Assembly: GCA_003290165.1 (NCBI GenBank)
Contig: QNQO01002085.1
Span: 97,460-161,459, forward strand
Length of the DNA stretch: 64,000 bases
Source: Berberis thunbergii
Taxonomy: Eukaryota; Streptophyta; Magnoliopsida; Ranunculales; Berberidaceae
Reading direction: 5' to 3'
Shown here: positions 1-9,647 of the stretch, piece after piece
Numbering within the stretch: position 1 is the stretch's first letter
Layout of the letters: each line of letters starts with the position of its first letter
The notes under the pieces: generated by a model
The model's database searches: none
Told to the model about the DNA's origin: nothing
What the model saw: the letters and a program-made list of their open reading frames with translations, nothing else
Made by a program: the position numbers and the translations under genes

Positions 1-652
1 TTATAACTTAAATTCGGTTCGATTCGTCAGGACCAATATGATAGTTTAGTTCAATGAAAATTTTTCGTTTTCAATTTTGGGTTTTGAAGTTTTGGTTCAA
101 TTAGGGAGTACCGCACTCCTGTAAAGACATTTAGACTAATAATAATAACTAAATTTTAGTCAAATTCTTAAAAGAAAAATTGTTGTTATTAATTTAATAT
201 TTTTTTTTTTACTGAACATCATTGTTCACTTTGCCCCCTTGTTGAAAATCGTGGCTCCGCCACTGCATGTAGGGCCAAGTTCCTCTCTCCCCCAATATAG
301 ATATTTTCTTCTTTACAAAACCCTTTTCATCAAACTCCCAAATCTCAGCAAAAACAATTCAACAGTTAAAATCCTTCAAATCTCTCCAATAATTTGTCAT
401 AATTCATAACTTATCACTTCTCCGGGAAAGGAGCTTCAGAAGTACAGTGAGATTCATTGTGTTCGTCTTCACAAGATGAGAAATCTTCTCTACTATTCCC
501 TCATCGCTCAGACATAGAAATCTCGTGTTCTCGATAAACCCCTAAATTTCACTTTTTTGGCGTCAGCGATCGAAGTATTGTTGGCGGTCATTCGATTCCT
601 CTTCTGCTTTGTGTCCAACATCCCAACGGGCTTCGCATTGAATGTAGTTCCT
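1..652. repeat. Direct repeat, copy A (cut by window start)
   Basis: This stretch is repeated with few changes at 1121-1817. Shared landmarks in the same order are the opening TTATAACTTAAATT, GGGAGTACCGCACTCCTGTA, the GGCTCCGCCA motif, CTCCGGGAAAGGAGCTTCAG and the closing CATTGAATGTAGTTCC. Copy A may extend left of the window. Because copy B leads straight into a ZMYM/hAT-like coding remnant, the unit is probably the leader of that element, duplicated in tandem. No coding region is seen in it. Confidence 0.85.
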
Positions 653-749
653 ACTTTTTTAGTTGTTTTTAAATTTGTATTTTTCCCCTTTGCTGTTTCA
701 TTAATGATTTAATTGCTTAAATTTGCGTTGAGGAAGATATCGGTAGTAA

Positions 750-1097
750 GGCTGAAAACCGAACTGTCGGTTCGGTTTTTCACCTAAACCGTGAACCGAA
801 CCAACTTATGTTGGTTTTAAAATTTTCAAACCGAAACCGAACCCATTCTAATTTATGCAAACCTTAACCGAACCGAACCAACTAAAATCGAACCAAAACC
901 GAAATCAAATCGAACCGAACCAAATATTTTAAACATATTATATTATTTATATATAAAATATATATTATTTATTATATATATTTGGTCGGTTAAAATTACA
1001 TAAAACCCAAACCGACCACTTCGGTTTTGAATTTTTTAAAACCGATCCGAACCGAACCAATCGGTTCGGTCGGTTTAATCAATTCTTTTTTCAGCTC
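750..1097. mobile_element. Harbinger-like MITE between the two direct repeats
   Basis: The ends are near-identical inverted repeats (GGCTGAAAA at the left, TTTTTCAGCTC at the right) flanked by the trinucleotide TAA on both sides (747-749 and 1098-1100). A TAA duplication fits PIF/Harbinger-type MITEs. The body is built almost entirely of the hexamer-like motif AACCGA and its complement TCGGTT, with an AT-rich centre at 940-985. It is non-coding and can fold back on itself. The superfamily call is inference from the TSD and TIR. Confidence 0.6.
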
Positions 1098-1120
1098 TAA
1101 TGAGTAGGTTTCACGAAGAA

Positions 1121-1817
1121 TTATAACTTAAATTAGGATCACTTCATCAGGACCAATATGATAGTTTAGTTCAATGAAATTTTTTCGTTTTCAAATTTGG
1201 GTTTTGAAGTTTTGGTTCAATTAGGGAGTACCGCACTCCTGTAAAGACATTTAGACTAATAATAATAACTAAATTTTAGTCAAATTCTTATTAATTAAAT
1301 TTTTTTTCTACTAAACATCATTGTTCACTTTGCGCCCCCCCCCCGCCGCTGAAAATAATGGCTCCGCCATTGCATGTAGGGGCAAGTCCCCCACTGACTC
1401 TTTAAAAAAAAAAATTATATGTTGCCCATTATTTTTTTTTGAAAAAATAAAAATAAAAAAATTTATGCCTATTCTCTTCTTTACAAAACCATTTTCATCA
1501 AACTCCCAAATCTCAGCAAAAACAATTCAACAGTTAAAATCCTTCAAATCTCTCCAATAATTTGTCATAATTCATAACTTATCACTTCTCCGGGAAAGGA
1601 GCTTCAGAAGTACAATGAGATTAATTGTGTTCGTCTTCACAAGATGAGAAATCTTATCTACTATTCCCTAGCTCAGACATAGAAATCTCGTGTTCTTGGT
1701 AAACCCCCAAACTTCACTTTTTTGGCATCAACGATCGGAGTATTGTTGGCGGTCATTTAATTCCTCTTTTGCTTCGTGTCCACCATCCCAACGAGCTTCG
1801 CATTGAATGTAGTTCCA
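1121..1817. repeat. Direct repeat, copy B
   Basis: Second copy of the 1-652 unit. It differs by an insertion of about 60 bases around 1392-1470 (poly-A/T-rich) and by an expanded C run near 1335. It ends at CATTGAATGTAGTTCC and then continues into a ZMYM/hAT-like coding remnant, which copy A does not. Confidence 0.85.
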
Positions 1818-2205
1818 ACTTCAAGGAAAACACTGATCTACCATCTCCAACAAAAAATAAGGATGACCATAATTTATCTCATCCAATCTAAAAAAAAAGT
1901 CATGTAGAGATTGACCTATCAAATCTTCTAATAGATCTTTGCTTAATACTTCGTATTTTCGAGTACCATCCGAATGATCAAGAGGTTGTCTTAGAAGAGT
2001 TTATTTGCAAAAAGGACCTTGTCAGCCGATGAACTACACATTTTCACAGAAAAAATAAAAATAAAGGAGGTGCACTACGACGTTTTAATGTAGTTTGATT
2101 CACTAAGTATAAGAGTTGGCTAGAGTATAGTATAGAAAATGATGTCGCTTTTTATTTTCATTGCTATCTTTTTAGAAGTGTCGAGAAGAAGCAAAGGGAT
2201 GGTGA
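1818..2205 (+). pseudogene. TTF/ZMYM-type hAT transposase-like remnant, N-terminal part
   Basis: Conceptual translation in shifting frames gives, in order, VEIDLSNLLIDL, EYHPNDQEVVLEEF, GPCQPMNYTFSQKK, LRRFNVV and WLEYSIENDVAFYFHCYLF. These match the TTF-type zinc finger region that opens plant ZMYM1-like/hAT-dimerisation proteins, a transposase-derived family. There are at least two frameshifts and several stops, so no protein is made. The reading frame is interrupted at codon level by a CACTA element at 2206 and resumes at 13058 (FVVEV), where ZMYM proteins usually read FVVEGF. Family assignment is from recalled motif order. Confidence 0.65.
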
Positions 2206-2992
2206 CACTACAAGAAATTTGGGCCTTGGTGACAAATGTTGTTCCTCACTGAACATGTTTATTTGTCACCGTTCAACAACAGTGACGAATTTTAGTAGTC
2301 ACAACATCCCTCACATAACTGGCGTCAAGGAAAATATTAGGTGATGAATTCACAACTCATCGCGGAAAGTTCACTTACGTGGCGCGTGGTTCCTCATATA
2401 AACTTAGCACGTGAATATACAATTACAACATGGGTGACGAAAATTTTGTCACTATAGAGTGTTATGCGTAACGAAAATCTTGTGTCACATGTGGTGACTT
2501 TCTGTGACGATTTTTTTTTTCACTTATGAGATTTATATGTGAGGAACAGTTTGTCACGATAGTGATTTAAATATCTACTATGAACTTTCTGTGAGAAATC
2601 TTTCCTCACTTATATAATTTATACGTTAGAAACAGTTTGTCATAGTAATGATTTCATGCATTAAAATTATCTACCTGTGAAGAATTTTTCGTCACACTTT
2701 CATTATATTTGTGACAACTCATTCTTCACCCATTTATTGTAGTTGTCTACTAGCACATACTCTTAAATAACACCATTTATTTTTTGTATAATGCACAATC
2801 TAAAATTAAAATAGTAGAATTTTCATTCATAAAAAAATATTGCATTCTTTCATTGCATATGCAAAGTCACATAACTGAATACAGTAATGATATCAAGTTA
2901 CACCATGTTAATGTCCAACAAATAACTGAGTCTACTCTAGTAACACTAAGCTCCTTAACTCATCATTTATTCATACCCATAACTTCCTTGAA

Positions 2993-3085
2993 TCATTCTT
3001 CATCACCAAGCTCATCAAAATAAGGATCATTTGGATGTACATCATTACCATTAGAACTGTTTGGATCGTGGCGGGAGGAAACAAT
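2993..3085 (-). pseudogene. Possible C-terminal end of a CACTA ORF
   Basis: Read on the minus strand, this stretch gives an acidic tail containing NDVHPNDPYFDELGDEE and then a stop. Its place just inside the left end of the outer CACTA, reading outward, fits the last exon of an En/Spm-type transposase gene. Nothing upstream could be joined to it. The call rests on position and composition only. Confidence 0.25.
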
Positions 3086-3682
3086 GTTGATACAACCTGA
3101 TTGCATTGTAGTTGCCAAAAAAGCATGCATTCGACATTAACAAGTATCTACAAAAAAAAAACTCATTAATAGCGTTTCAAAAACCGTATGGTAGGATACC
3201 ACAGTGTTTTAGCAAACGCTGTGTCTGCCAGAGCTATAATAGATACGAACTTATTTATAGCGTTTTAGAAACGCTATTGTAAGTAGACAATTTATAGTGT
3301 TTCTAAAACACTATGGTATACTATAGCATTTCAGAAACGCTATTGTACAGTTACTATAGCGTTTCAGAAACACTATTGTCTTCTCTCACGTAGCATTTAA
3401 CAAATGCTATTGTATTAGTTTCTATAGCGTTTCTCAATGCCTTTTTTTTTTCTACAGCACTCATCAAGTGCTATCAAATGACTTTTTTTTAACATCTTAT
3501 AAGTTTTATTTCTAGAAAAAAAAATATAAATGTGTCAAACACTTAAACATTTTCATGAATGGAGGCAAAGTAATGTAACTAATAAATAATGTATTACATC
3601 GAATCACAAAATCTATCAAATAATAAAGATAATGTAATTAATAAGATAATGTATTACACTTAAACATTTCTCAACTCTCTTA

Positions 3683-3829
3683 CAGAATGCATCTCCCGTA
3701 TTTCTGCTTACAACTTGGCAATAGTCTCAGCTGCATTTTGATTACCTAGTCTATGACAAGCAACCTCTTTCTCTGGTACCTCCAGAGCCCGATTTGCTTC
3801 TTCTCCAATAATGTGGATATGTATGAGAT
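3683..3829 (-). pseudogene. Unassigned coding-like fragment beside the E(z) exons
   Basis: A minus-strand frame reads EEANRALEVPEKEVACHR, LGNQNAAETIAKL, a stop, then AEIREMHSVREL. The composition is that of a soluble coding exon, with a charged, helical and coiled-coil-like pattern. It does not fit the E(z) region that should follow the CXC domain. It may come from a different captured gene; I do not recognise it. Confidence 0.3.
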
Positions 3830-4994
3830 GTTACCCAACCCAGCAATTCTTGCACACATCTGGATCACACTCACGATTAGCTGCAAAACATGGGCATTGA
3901 CAGCTTCTACACTAGCTCTTAGCACAATGGCACCCCCTAAAACGATACTTACAGCTTTTTGAACACCTGGAAAAAAGTACAAATAAATAAAATCCTTCAA
4001 AGAAAGGATAATAATCTGGTTCTCAATTTAAGTTCGACCATGTGAGTATATCACAATCATATCTTCCATTCATAGTTTCGTTAACTTTGACCACATTTAA
4101 CACTTTGCAATTATATTAACATGTGATGTATTACCAGTGATTAATTGCAAGAAAGCTAAACAAACCCACAGTACTTTTCACAGCAAGTTCCATTACGAAG
4201 ACAAGAACAGTGCTTTCCGCACATTAGCTGACAGTCATAGGGTGTATAGTGCTTAAGCATTTGATTTTTACCACCTGCAATTCTTTTGTGAGTTGATGGA
4301 TGCACAGCAGACTTCCAAGTATACTTCAGCGTCCGTGCTCTGCCTCCGTGCTCTGCCTTTTTTTACGGATAAATCGAGACCTAGTTGGCATGTCTTGCTC
4401 CTGATAACAATGTGATATCAAAGTGCACAAGATTACTTGTAAACTATAAAGTAAATGCCAGTACGACATATTACGTGCAGAGGAAACATAAGAAAGCCCT
4501 TGTATATATTTGCTGAGTGAGATAGATTGTGGAACCATAAGAATATAAGAAGAAAAAAATATATTAGTAAACACAAGAGACAACTTTTACAGTTCTATGC
4601 ACTAGTAACAGACTTTATCAAATTAAAAGTCTGCACCTTCATGAGAATACATTCCAACAACAAAACATCTTCTAGCTAACTATAGCAAGCTACTATATAC
4701 TTCCAAAAATATGGTAACAGGTAATTCCATGTCATATGATGACAAAAAAAAAACAGTAGAAAAATCCAAATGCACACGTTGTGATCACTTTCAGTTTCCC
4801 CTTTGTCTTTTGTGCACAAATCCCTCAAACTAGAAGATGTTTGCAGCATTGCATTTCCATCATCTTCCATGTAAATATGTACCTCTACACAAGTCTTCAA
4901 ACCAGACAACAAGTTCCTGGCTATTAGGCAACTGCAAAGAAAGCAGTGAAGCATGCCAGTAATAAGTATTAATTCAACTATTCAGCACCAGAAA

Positions 4995-5928
4995 CAATGT
5001 TTTAAAAAATGTTTTTAAAACTCGAGGCGGTCAAACTTTTTTCGAGGCGAAGCGTAGCCTCGAGGCGTAGCGAGGCGTTTTTTTGTAAAAAATAGTGAAA
5101 AATATATATAAAAAATTCGAACAAATACAGAAAAATTAAATCAATTATCAAGTGACATAGCAATATAGCATTATACTGAAAGAAATTAAATCACACCATT
5201 ATCACCTTATGACTTATGAGTTATGTATTTCAGTATTTTAGTATTTATGTGCCTACATATATTGTTTGTTGAGTTGAGCCTATCAGACTAACCTTAGTAT
5301 TCATGGCCTCATGCCCTCATCTATATTGAGAAGTCATCAACAATAGAATTCAAAGGTGAGCTTCATATGACCAATATGTGGCCTATAAAGTTTCATAGGC
5401 TGTGCCAAACTCAACTGCATTCGAAGTCGAGCACCAGCATGTGACTAGGATTAATAGTACTATACACGCATTTGACTAGAATTAATAGTACTATACACGC
5501 ATTTGAGACCCAAAACACAACTAAGCACAAACAAAGGAAAACAAACTAAACTTTCTATTTTGGGACAATTAGGCTATAAACCATACCAGAAGATACTTGT
5601 TAGGTATACCATCAAAGAGCTCTGGTGGTGACATCCAGCCTTCAGTAACAAGCCAACCTCCAAGATTCACAGCTTTGTAAGGCGGATCGGCACTTACAAC
5701 AAGAAGTGAAAGTTGGAAGAGGATGCAACAAGAAAAGAAGAAGAACTTAAGAAGAAGAAGAATTGAAGAAGAAGAAGAATTGAAGAACTAAAAAAAGCGT
5801 ACGCCTCGGAACATGAAGGCGTTCGCCTTCAATTGGCACCTCAACTCGTACGCACGGAGGCGATTTCTGTGCGCCCCGCCTCGACTCGCGCCTCAAGGCG
5901 TACGCCTCAATCGCCTTTTAAAACAATG
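4995..5928. mobile_element. Non-autonomous hAT-like element nested in an E(z) intron
   Basis: It begins CAATGTTTTAAAA and ends TTTTAAAACAATG, a 13-bp terminal inverted repeat with one mismatch. The octamer ACCAGAAA lies immediately outside both ends (4987-4994 and 5929-5936), the 8-bp duplication expected of hAT elements. Subterminal regions are rich in GAGGCG/CGCCTC words. It sits in the intron between the EIFGKN and SCLIARN exons of the captured E(z) fragment. It carries a minus-strand GH5 exon. Confidence 0.85.
5587..5700 (-). pseudogene. Captured exon of a GH5 glucan 1,3-beta-glucosidase
   Basis: The minus-strand translation contains KAVNLGGWLVTEGWM and then PELFDGIPNKYLL. This matches the N-terminal exon of plant GH5 'glucan 1,3-beta-glucosidase A-like' proteins, where the typical text is VNLGGWLVVEGWIKPSLFDGIPN. 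Only this one exon is present, it has no start, and it lies inside the hAT-like element 4995-5928, so it is a captured fragment. Family recognition is from recalled sequence; a protein search would confirm it. Confidence 0.68.
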
Positions 5929-7101
5929 ACCAGAAAAGAAAAAGCAACAGTAAATAGAGAGGATACTGGTCTTATTTATGAAAGGATTCTTAAGTGATAA
6001 ATAGGACGAACCTTCATTGCAACTAATTTAGATTCTAATGTTATGTGCCTTTGGCTACCCAAGTAATACTCCCTCCTACAAGTAAAATGTTACCTGGCTC
6101 TAGATATTCCAACCTTGTAGCTTGATCAAATATTATCAATTCATACACGTGCAGATGTGGAAGATTCAAAAGAGTAGAATATCTATACCTGTTTTTACCG
6201 AAAATTTCAATTTCCTTTAAATAAAGTTCTTTCTCAATAGAACTCCATTCAAGACTTGTTGAGCTTGTGCTTCTTGGCAATTCAAAGACTGCCCAACTCC
6301 TTGAGGTTCTGAAAGCCTTATACCAGCTTCTGGAATGGGATTTGAATCTGGTCTACCATCAGCAGATAGATCAACATCTGGACCCGATATTTTCTTCTGC
6401 TTGTTGATAAAACATCCGTGTTTATCATATGAGCCCAGTGTCGATTTGTTTGCTGTTATGTCTACATGCTTTAATACCTTGCGCTTCCCTAAGATTTCAT
6501 TTGAAGCTCCAGCAGAAATTTTGTGAACAGTATCAGCTCCTGGAGAAATATCAGCAATCTTTTTTCCATCACGACTTTTTTCAATAGGAGTAACATCCCT
6601 TCCCAGGTTACTGGGACTTCATTCTTCCTTTTTCTAGAGGTCAATAGAGTCTGATCTTTTACCATTAATGCTTCTGTTGTGTATGCTGTATGGGTATCAG
6701 ATCTTTTACGTACATTTTTGTCATCTCTTCTTGCCTGCAAGACAAGATAAATGTGATATATGAAAGAATCCAACTTATGCAGTGAAATAGTTCAAAGTGC
6801 AAAAGACTAAAGCAAGAAGTAGACATATTTCAACAAAGAGATTATCATTTATTTTTAGTACAAGTAGTAAACATAAATTCTCATGAATGAACCTCACATC
6901 CATACGAAAGGTTGAGTGGTAAGTGGTAACAGAAACAAATGACTAAATGAAGTAAAGGGGAAAAATAATATAAAAAAAGGTAAAGATTATGTGCATTGCA
7001 TTCTGGAATAGAAAGAGAACCGTGGATTCATAAATGATTAGAGACATACTGATCATCTTGCCGCCATTAAAAATATTTAATTTGAAAATATATGCCGTAG
7101 A

Positions 7102-7380
7102 GTGGAAGAGAAAATTGTTCATCAGTCTGCTGCTGAGATTCAGAACAATGGCCAGCAAAAAGTGGGATTCAAAAGAAAAAGAATAGAAAGAGATGAAAAT
7201 GACTGGAAGATTGAGTTGAGACATGAGAGAGCTCTTATTGAGTTATTGTCCAGAGACTTTGCTCCAATTCAAAACTGTCCAAAACAACCAAGCAACGCAA
7301 CTTGCGCACCTGCAGCAATAACAGCAAACACAACAACCGCACCCTCAACAGCAGAAACTGCAACACGGCCAATAAATTGA
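7102..7380 (+). other. Unassigned coding-like block with a Q-rich alternative frame
   Basis: The open frame (about 92 codons) is highly charged, with FKRKRIERDENDWK and ELRHERALIELLSRDF. From about 7285 a different frame becomes strikingly Gln-rich (QLAHLQQ, stop, QQTQQPHPQQQKLQ). This suggests a real coding exon with one frameshift, of the kind found in plant transcription cofactors. It runs opposite to the E(z) fragment in the same element. No family could be named. Confidence 0.35.
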
Positions 7381-7555
7381 TAAAGAATATCCAGTGTCTT
7401 GATGAGAGCCTTTTGATATGCTACCATCATCATAAAGATAATAACATATGAAAATTGGTTTCATGAGTAAAGAAGAAACAAATAGAACATGGAATTAAAA
7501 TTAAGTGAGTGAATCAACTTATTTATCCTTGTGAGCATAACAGTAAAAGTAAAAT

Positions 7556-7634
7556 ATCAATGCATGTAAGAGCAGTTTGCTTGCCCTATACCAGTTACCG
7601 TCTGAATCTATGTATGTAAGAGCAGTCTGCTTGT
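7556..7634. repeat. 51-bp tandem duplication inside the captured H+-ATPase exon
   Basis: The word TGTAAGAGCAGTYTGCTTG occurs at about 7565-7583 and again at about 7616-7634. The two copies encode the same minus-strand peptide [18 protein letters not shown], so a small piece of the exon was duplicated after capture. Confidence 0.75.
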
Positions 7635-7683
7635 CCACCGGATTGAAGGGTAGAAAATGCACTTCTGTGATATTTGCACGTGC
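7580..7683 (-). pseudogene. Captured exon of plasma-membrane H+-ATPase (AHA type)
   Basis: Minus-strand translation after an acceptor-like TGCAG reads [18 protein letters not shown] and then [16 protein letters not shown]. Plant P3A proton pumps have [41 protein letters not shown] in the nucleotide-binding domain, so the match is nearly residue for residue. The full pump is about 950 aa and spans the membrane about ten times; only this exon is present here. Its 3' part is duplicated just downstream (QTALTCID), giving a 51-bp tandem repeat that destroys the frame. Confidence 0.8.
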
Positions 7684-8854
7684 CTGCACTAAAAAAGATG
7701 GTTAAGAATTTCTTGTTCCAAGAAATAATACCAAGAAAGAGAGAAATCCTTTAATTTTGTTTGTTAGATACACACTTTGAAGAAAATGGGTTTGTCGACT
7801 CAACTGATCCAACACCTACAAATAAAAATCAATGAAAAACAGTGGGGGTTTAGGAGGAAAAGATGTGCAATGGGGTTTAGGGGTAAAAGAGATATAAAAT
7901 ATACACACCTTTGAGGTCCTGGTGATACGATCTTCACTCTCGCCGACAGATATGTTGAGGATGAGTTTTTGGATCTTGATTTCCCTCATTGGGTTTGATA
8001 ACTTCTTCTCAGCGGCCTACAAAAATTACATCAGATCAGATCTCTGTCTATGTTTCTCGATCTCCCTTACTCTCTCCCTGGATCTTGATCTATGTTCCTC
8101 GATCTCTCAATCTCTCTCTCCCTCACTCTCCCTCGATCTCTCCCCATGGATCTCTTTCACTCTTGCTTGTAGAGTGGTGTGCTTTAGGTTTGAAGCTGCA
8201 GTGGGGAAATGGGCACTGTAAAGAGGCGAAAGGGGGGAGAAAGGCAAAGAGAGCGAGACATGGAGGGAAACAAAGAGAGGGAGAGAGATAGAAAGATGTT
8301 TACTAACATGTACAGGAGCGATTTTCTAAAATTCGAAGCGGAATCGAGCGAATTCATGTTTTTAATTTCCCCCTCTCTCTTTCACAGCGTTTTAATATTC
8401 TAATGCTATTAAAATTTGGACTTTTCAGTTTTCGTAGCACTTGTGTTAAAAACGCTATGATTAAGTGTTATTAATAACTGTGGTGTAGTGATAAATGTTA
8501 TTAAAATTTAATTCTCAAGGCTATTTCTTCAAAGTTAGCTAAGAAGCCTAATCATGCAAAAACCAGAGCCCGATCATCTCATAACAGTTGAGTGAACAAA
8601 TGTTCAAGGCTACTTCAATAAACAAACAAATCGAACCTGTTTGCATCATTAGTATTAGTTAAACATTCACTGTCATATTTTCTTTTGTGAAGGAAACTGA
8701 ATTCACAGTTTACATGTAATTAGTGCATAAACAAAAGGTTTAGTTATTAGAACAAATGGTTCCACACTCCAATAAATGCTCCACGTTTGCAGTTTCAAGC
8801 AAAAACTAAAATGTTCACTTATCCAAAGGGGCCAAAATGAAGTGGAGACACAAA

Positions 8855-8985
8855 CCTTATATTCTTGTTTAACTTTCAATGCAGCTCGATGGTTGCCCAG
8901 CACAATACAGGTTCCGATTCTATCACTAATACTTGAATCAACAAATATTGCTTGTTTTGTGGTCACTTCTAATTCATGTTGTATT
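8855..8985 (-). pseudogene. Captured exon of VPS16 / VACUOLELESS1
   Basis: The minus strand reads FVDSSISDRIGTCIVLG and then NHRAALKVKQEYKV. Plant VPS16 (VCL1, a HOPS/CORVET core subunit needed for vacuole biogenesis) has, as I recall it, SDTIRTCIVLGNHRAAMKVKTEFKVSEKRWYWLK in its C-terminal half. Only one exon is seen, followed by an intron-like sequence. It lies in the outer CACTA, beyond the right end of the inner CACTA, so it is a separate capture. The match is by memory and should be confirmed. Confidence 0.6.
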
Positions 8986-9419
8986 ATGTGATAAATACAT
9001 GGTAAATATCACAAAGTAATTTAAGCCCCTTCACCAAACAAAACTGCACAAATGAAGAAATTAAAGCCCCTTCACCATGCCCTGTTTCAGCCAACACCTA
9101 TAGGAAAAACAGAGCACACCCTAAAATTGTTGAACCCTAAAATTATTGTTATTATCATACCTATAAACTTTAAAATCAATTCAAGGGTTGTTCTTCTCCA
9201 ACCAAATCGGTGCAAAAGTTCTTCTTCTCTATCAAAATCAAAGCAACTACAATTAAAAGCACTTGAACTAAATCCCTCAAAGCACAAAACCCTAACAACA
9301 TAAATTCCCTAACCCCCTCATTGACTGAAAACGAGAGATTGATGGTGTAAAAATAAATGGAAAATCTAGAAAATAGGAGGAGGATCAACTGAAATAGAGA
9401 GAAAAGATAGTGGGAGACT

Positions 9420-9615
9420 CACCGGTACAAAGAGGAGACGTGTTCGTAGAATAAGAGGAGGAGGATCGTGAACAAGAAGAGGATCATGAAGAGAAGTGTT
9501 GCTGAGGAGACGGTGTTTGCAGTCGTGAACAAAGGAGGAGAACCGGCAGTCGTGAACAATTGAGGAGACGTGTTTGCAGTGGAGGAGAAGTGGCAGTCGT
9601 GAACAAGGAGGAGAT
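9420..9615. repeat. Degenerate array of GTCGTGAACAA-type units
   Basis: The words GCAGTCGTGAACAA, GGATCGTGAACAAGA and GAGGAGACGTGTTTGCAG recur several times at irregular spacing, and the array resumes as GTAGTCGTGAACAAGTAGG at 11227. The block was therefore split by the insertion at 9648-11226. It forms long but low-complexity open frames on both strands, which I do not regard as genes. Confidence 0.6.
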
Positions 9616-9647
9616 CGACCGTCGTCGGATATCCACCTGTTGTTGTA

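Larger units (their letters stand above)
3835..6734 (-). pseudogene. Captured Polycomb E(z) histone methyltransferase fragment (SWN/CLF-like)
   Basis: Minus-strand exon remnants lie in the order of plant E(z) proteins. The first, 6734-6189, is Lys-rich and ends EKELYLKEIEIFGKN. The second, 4931-4778, reads SCLIARNLLSGLKTCVEV. The third, 4400-4166, contains KRIAGGKNQ and then the pre-CXC/CXC segment MCGKHCSCLRNGTCCEKYC. The fourth, 3966-3835, begins CSKSCKYRFRGCHCAKS and ends ECDPDVCKNCWV. Splice phases join correctly (6189 to 4931 gives IFGKN-SCLIARN, and 4166 to 3966 gives CEKYC-G-CSKSC), so introns came along and the copy was made from genomic DNA. In the functional protein this region deposits H3K27me3 in PRC2. 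The N-terminus and the catalytic SET domain are missing. An in-frame stop replaces Gln after CHCAKS, a short tandem duplication (GCAGAGCACGGA) sits near 4330-4355, and frameshifts break the first exon. Confidence 0.88.
3146..8490. mobile_element. Inner CACTA transposon carrying captured gene fragments (Pack-CACTA)
   Basis: The right end reads GTTATTAATAACTGTGGTGTAGTG, a classic CACTA terminus. The left end is a mutated counterpart, ATCTACAAAAAA followed by CATTAATAGCG. Subterminal arrays of ATAGCGTTTCNNAAACGCTAT occur at 3165-3480, with matching units at 8380-8475. The same termini and repeats occur in the element at 35338-39653, which defines the family. No clear 3-bp duplication was found (AGT against ATA), so the left boundary is uncertain by a few bases. 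Inside are minus-strand exon remnants of a Polycomb E(z) gene and of a plasma-membrane H+-ATPase, plus a nested hAT at 4995-5928. No transposase was recognised, so it is non-autonomous. Confidence 0.72.

Noticed and set aside
7922..8403. Overlapping open frames of 64-100 codons near the right end of the inner CACTA
   Set aside because: (CTCTCTC)- and (GAGAGA)-rich sequence produces repetitive Ser-Leu and Glu-Arg text; probably leader-like transposon DNA.
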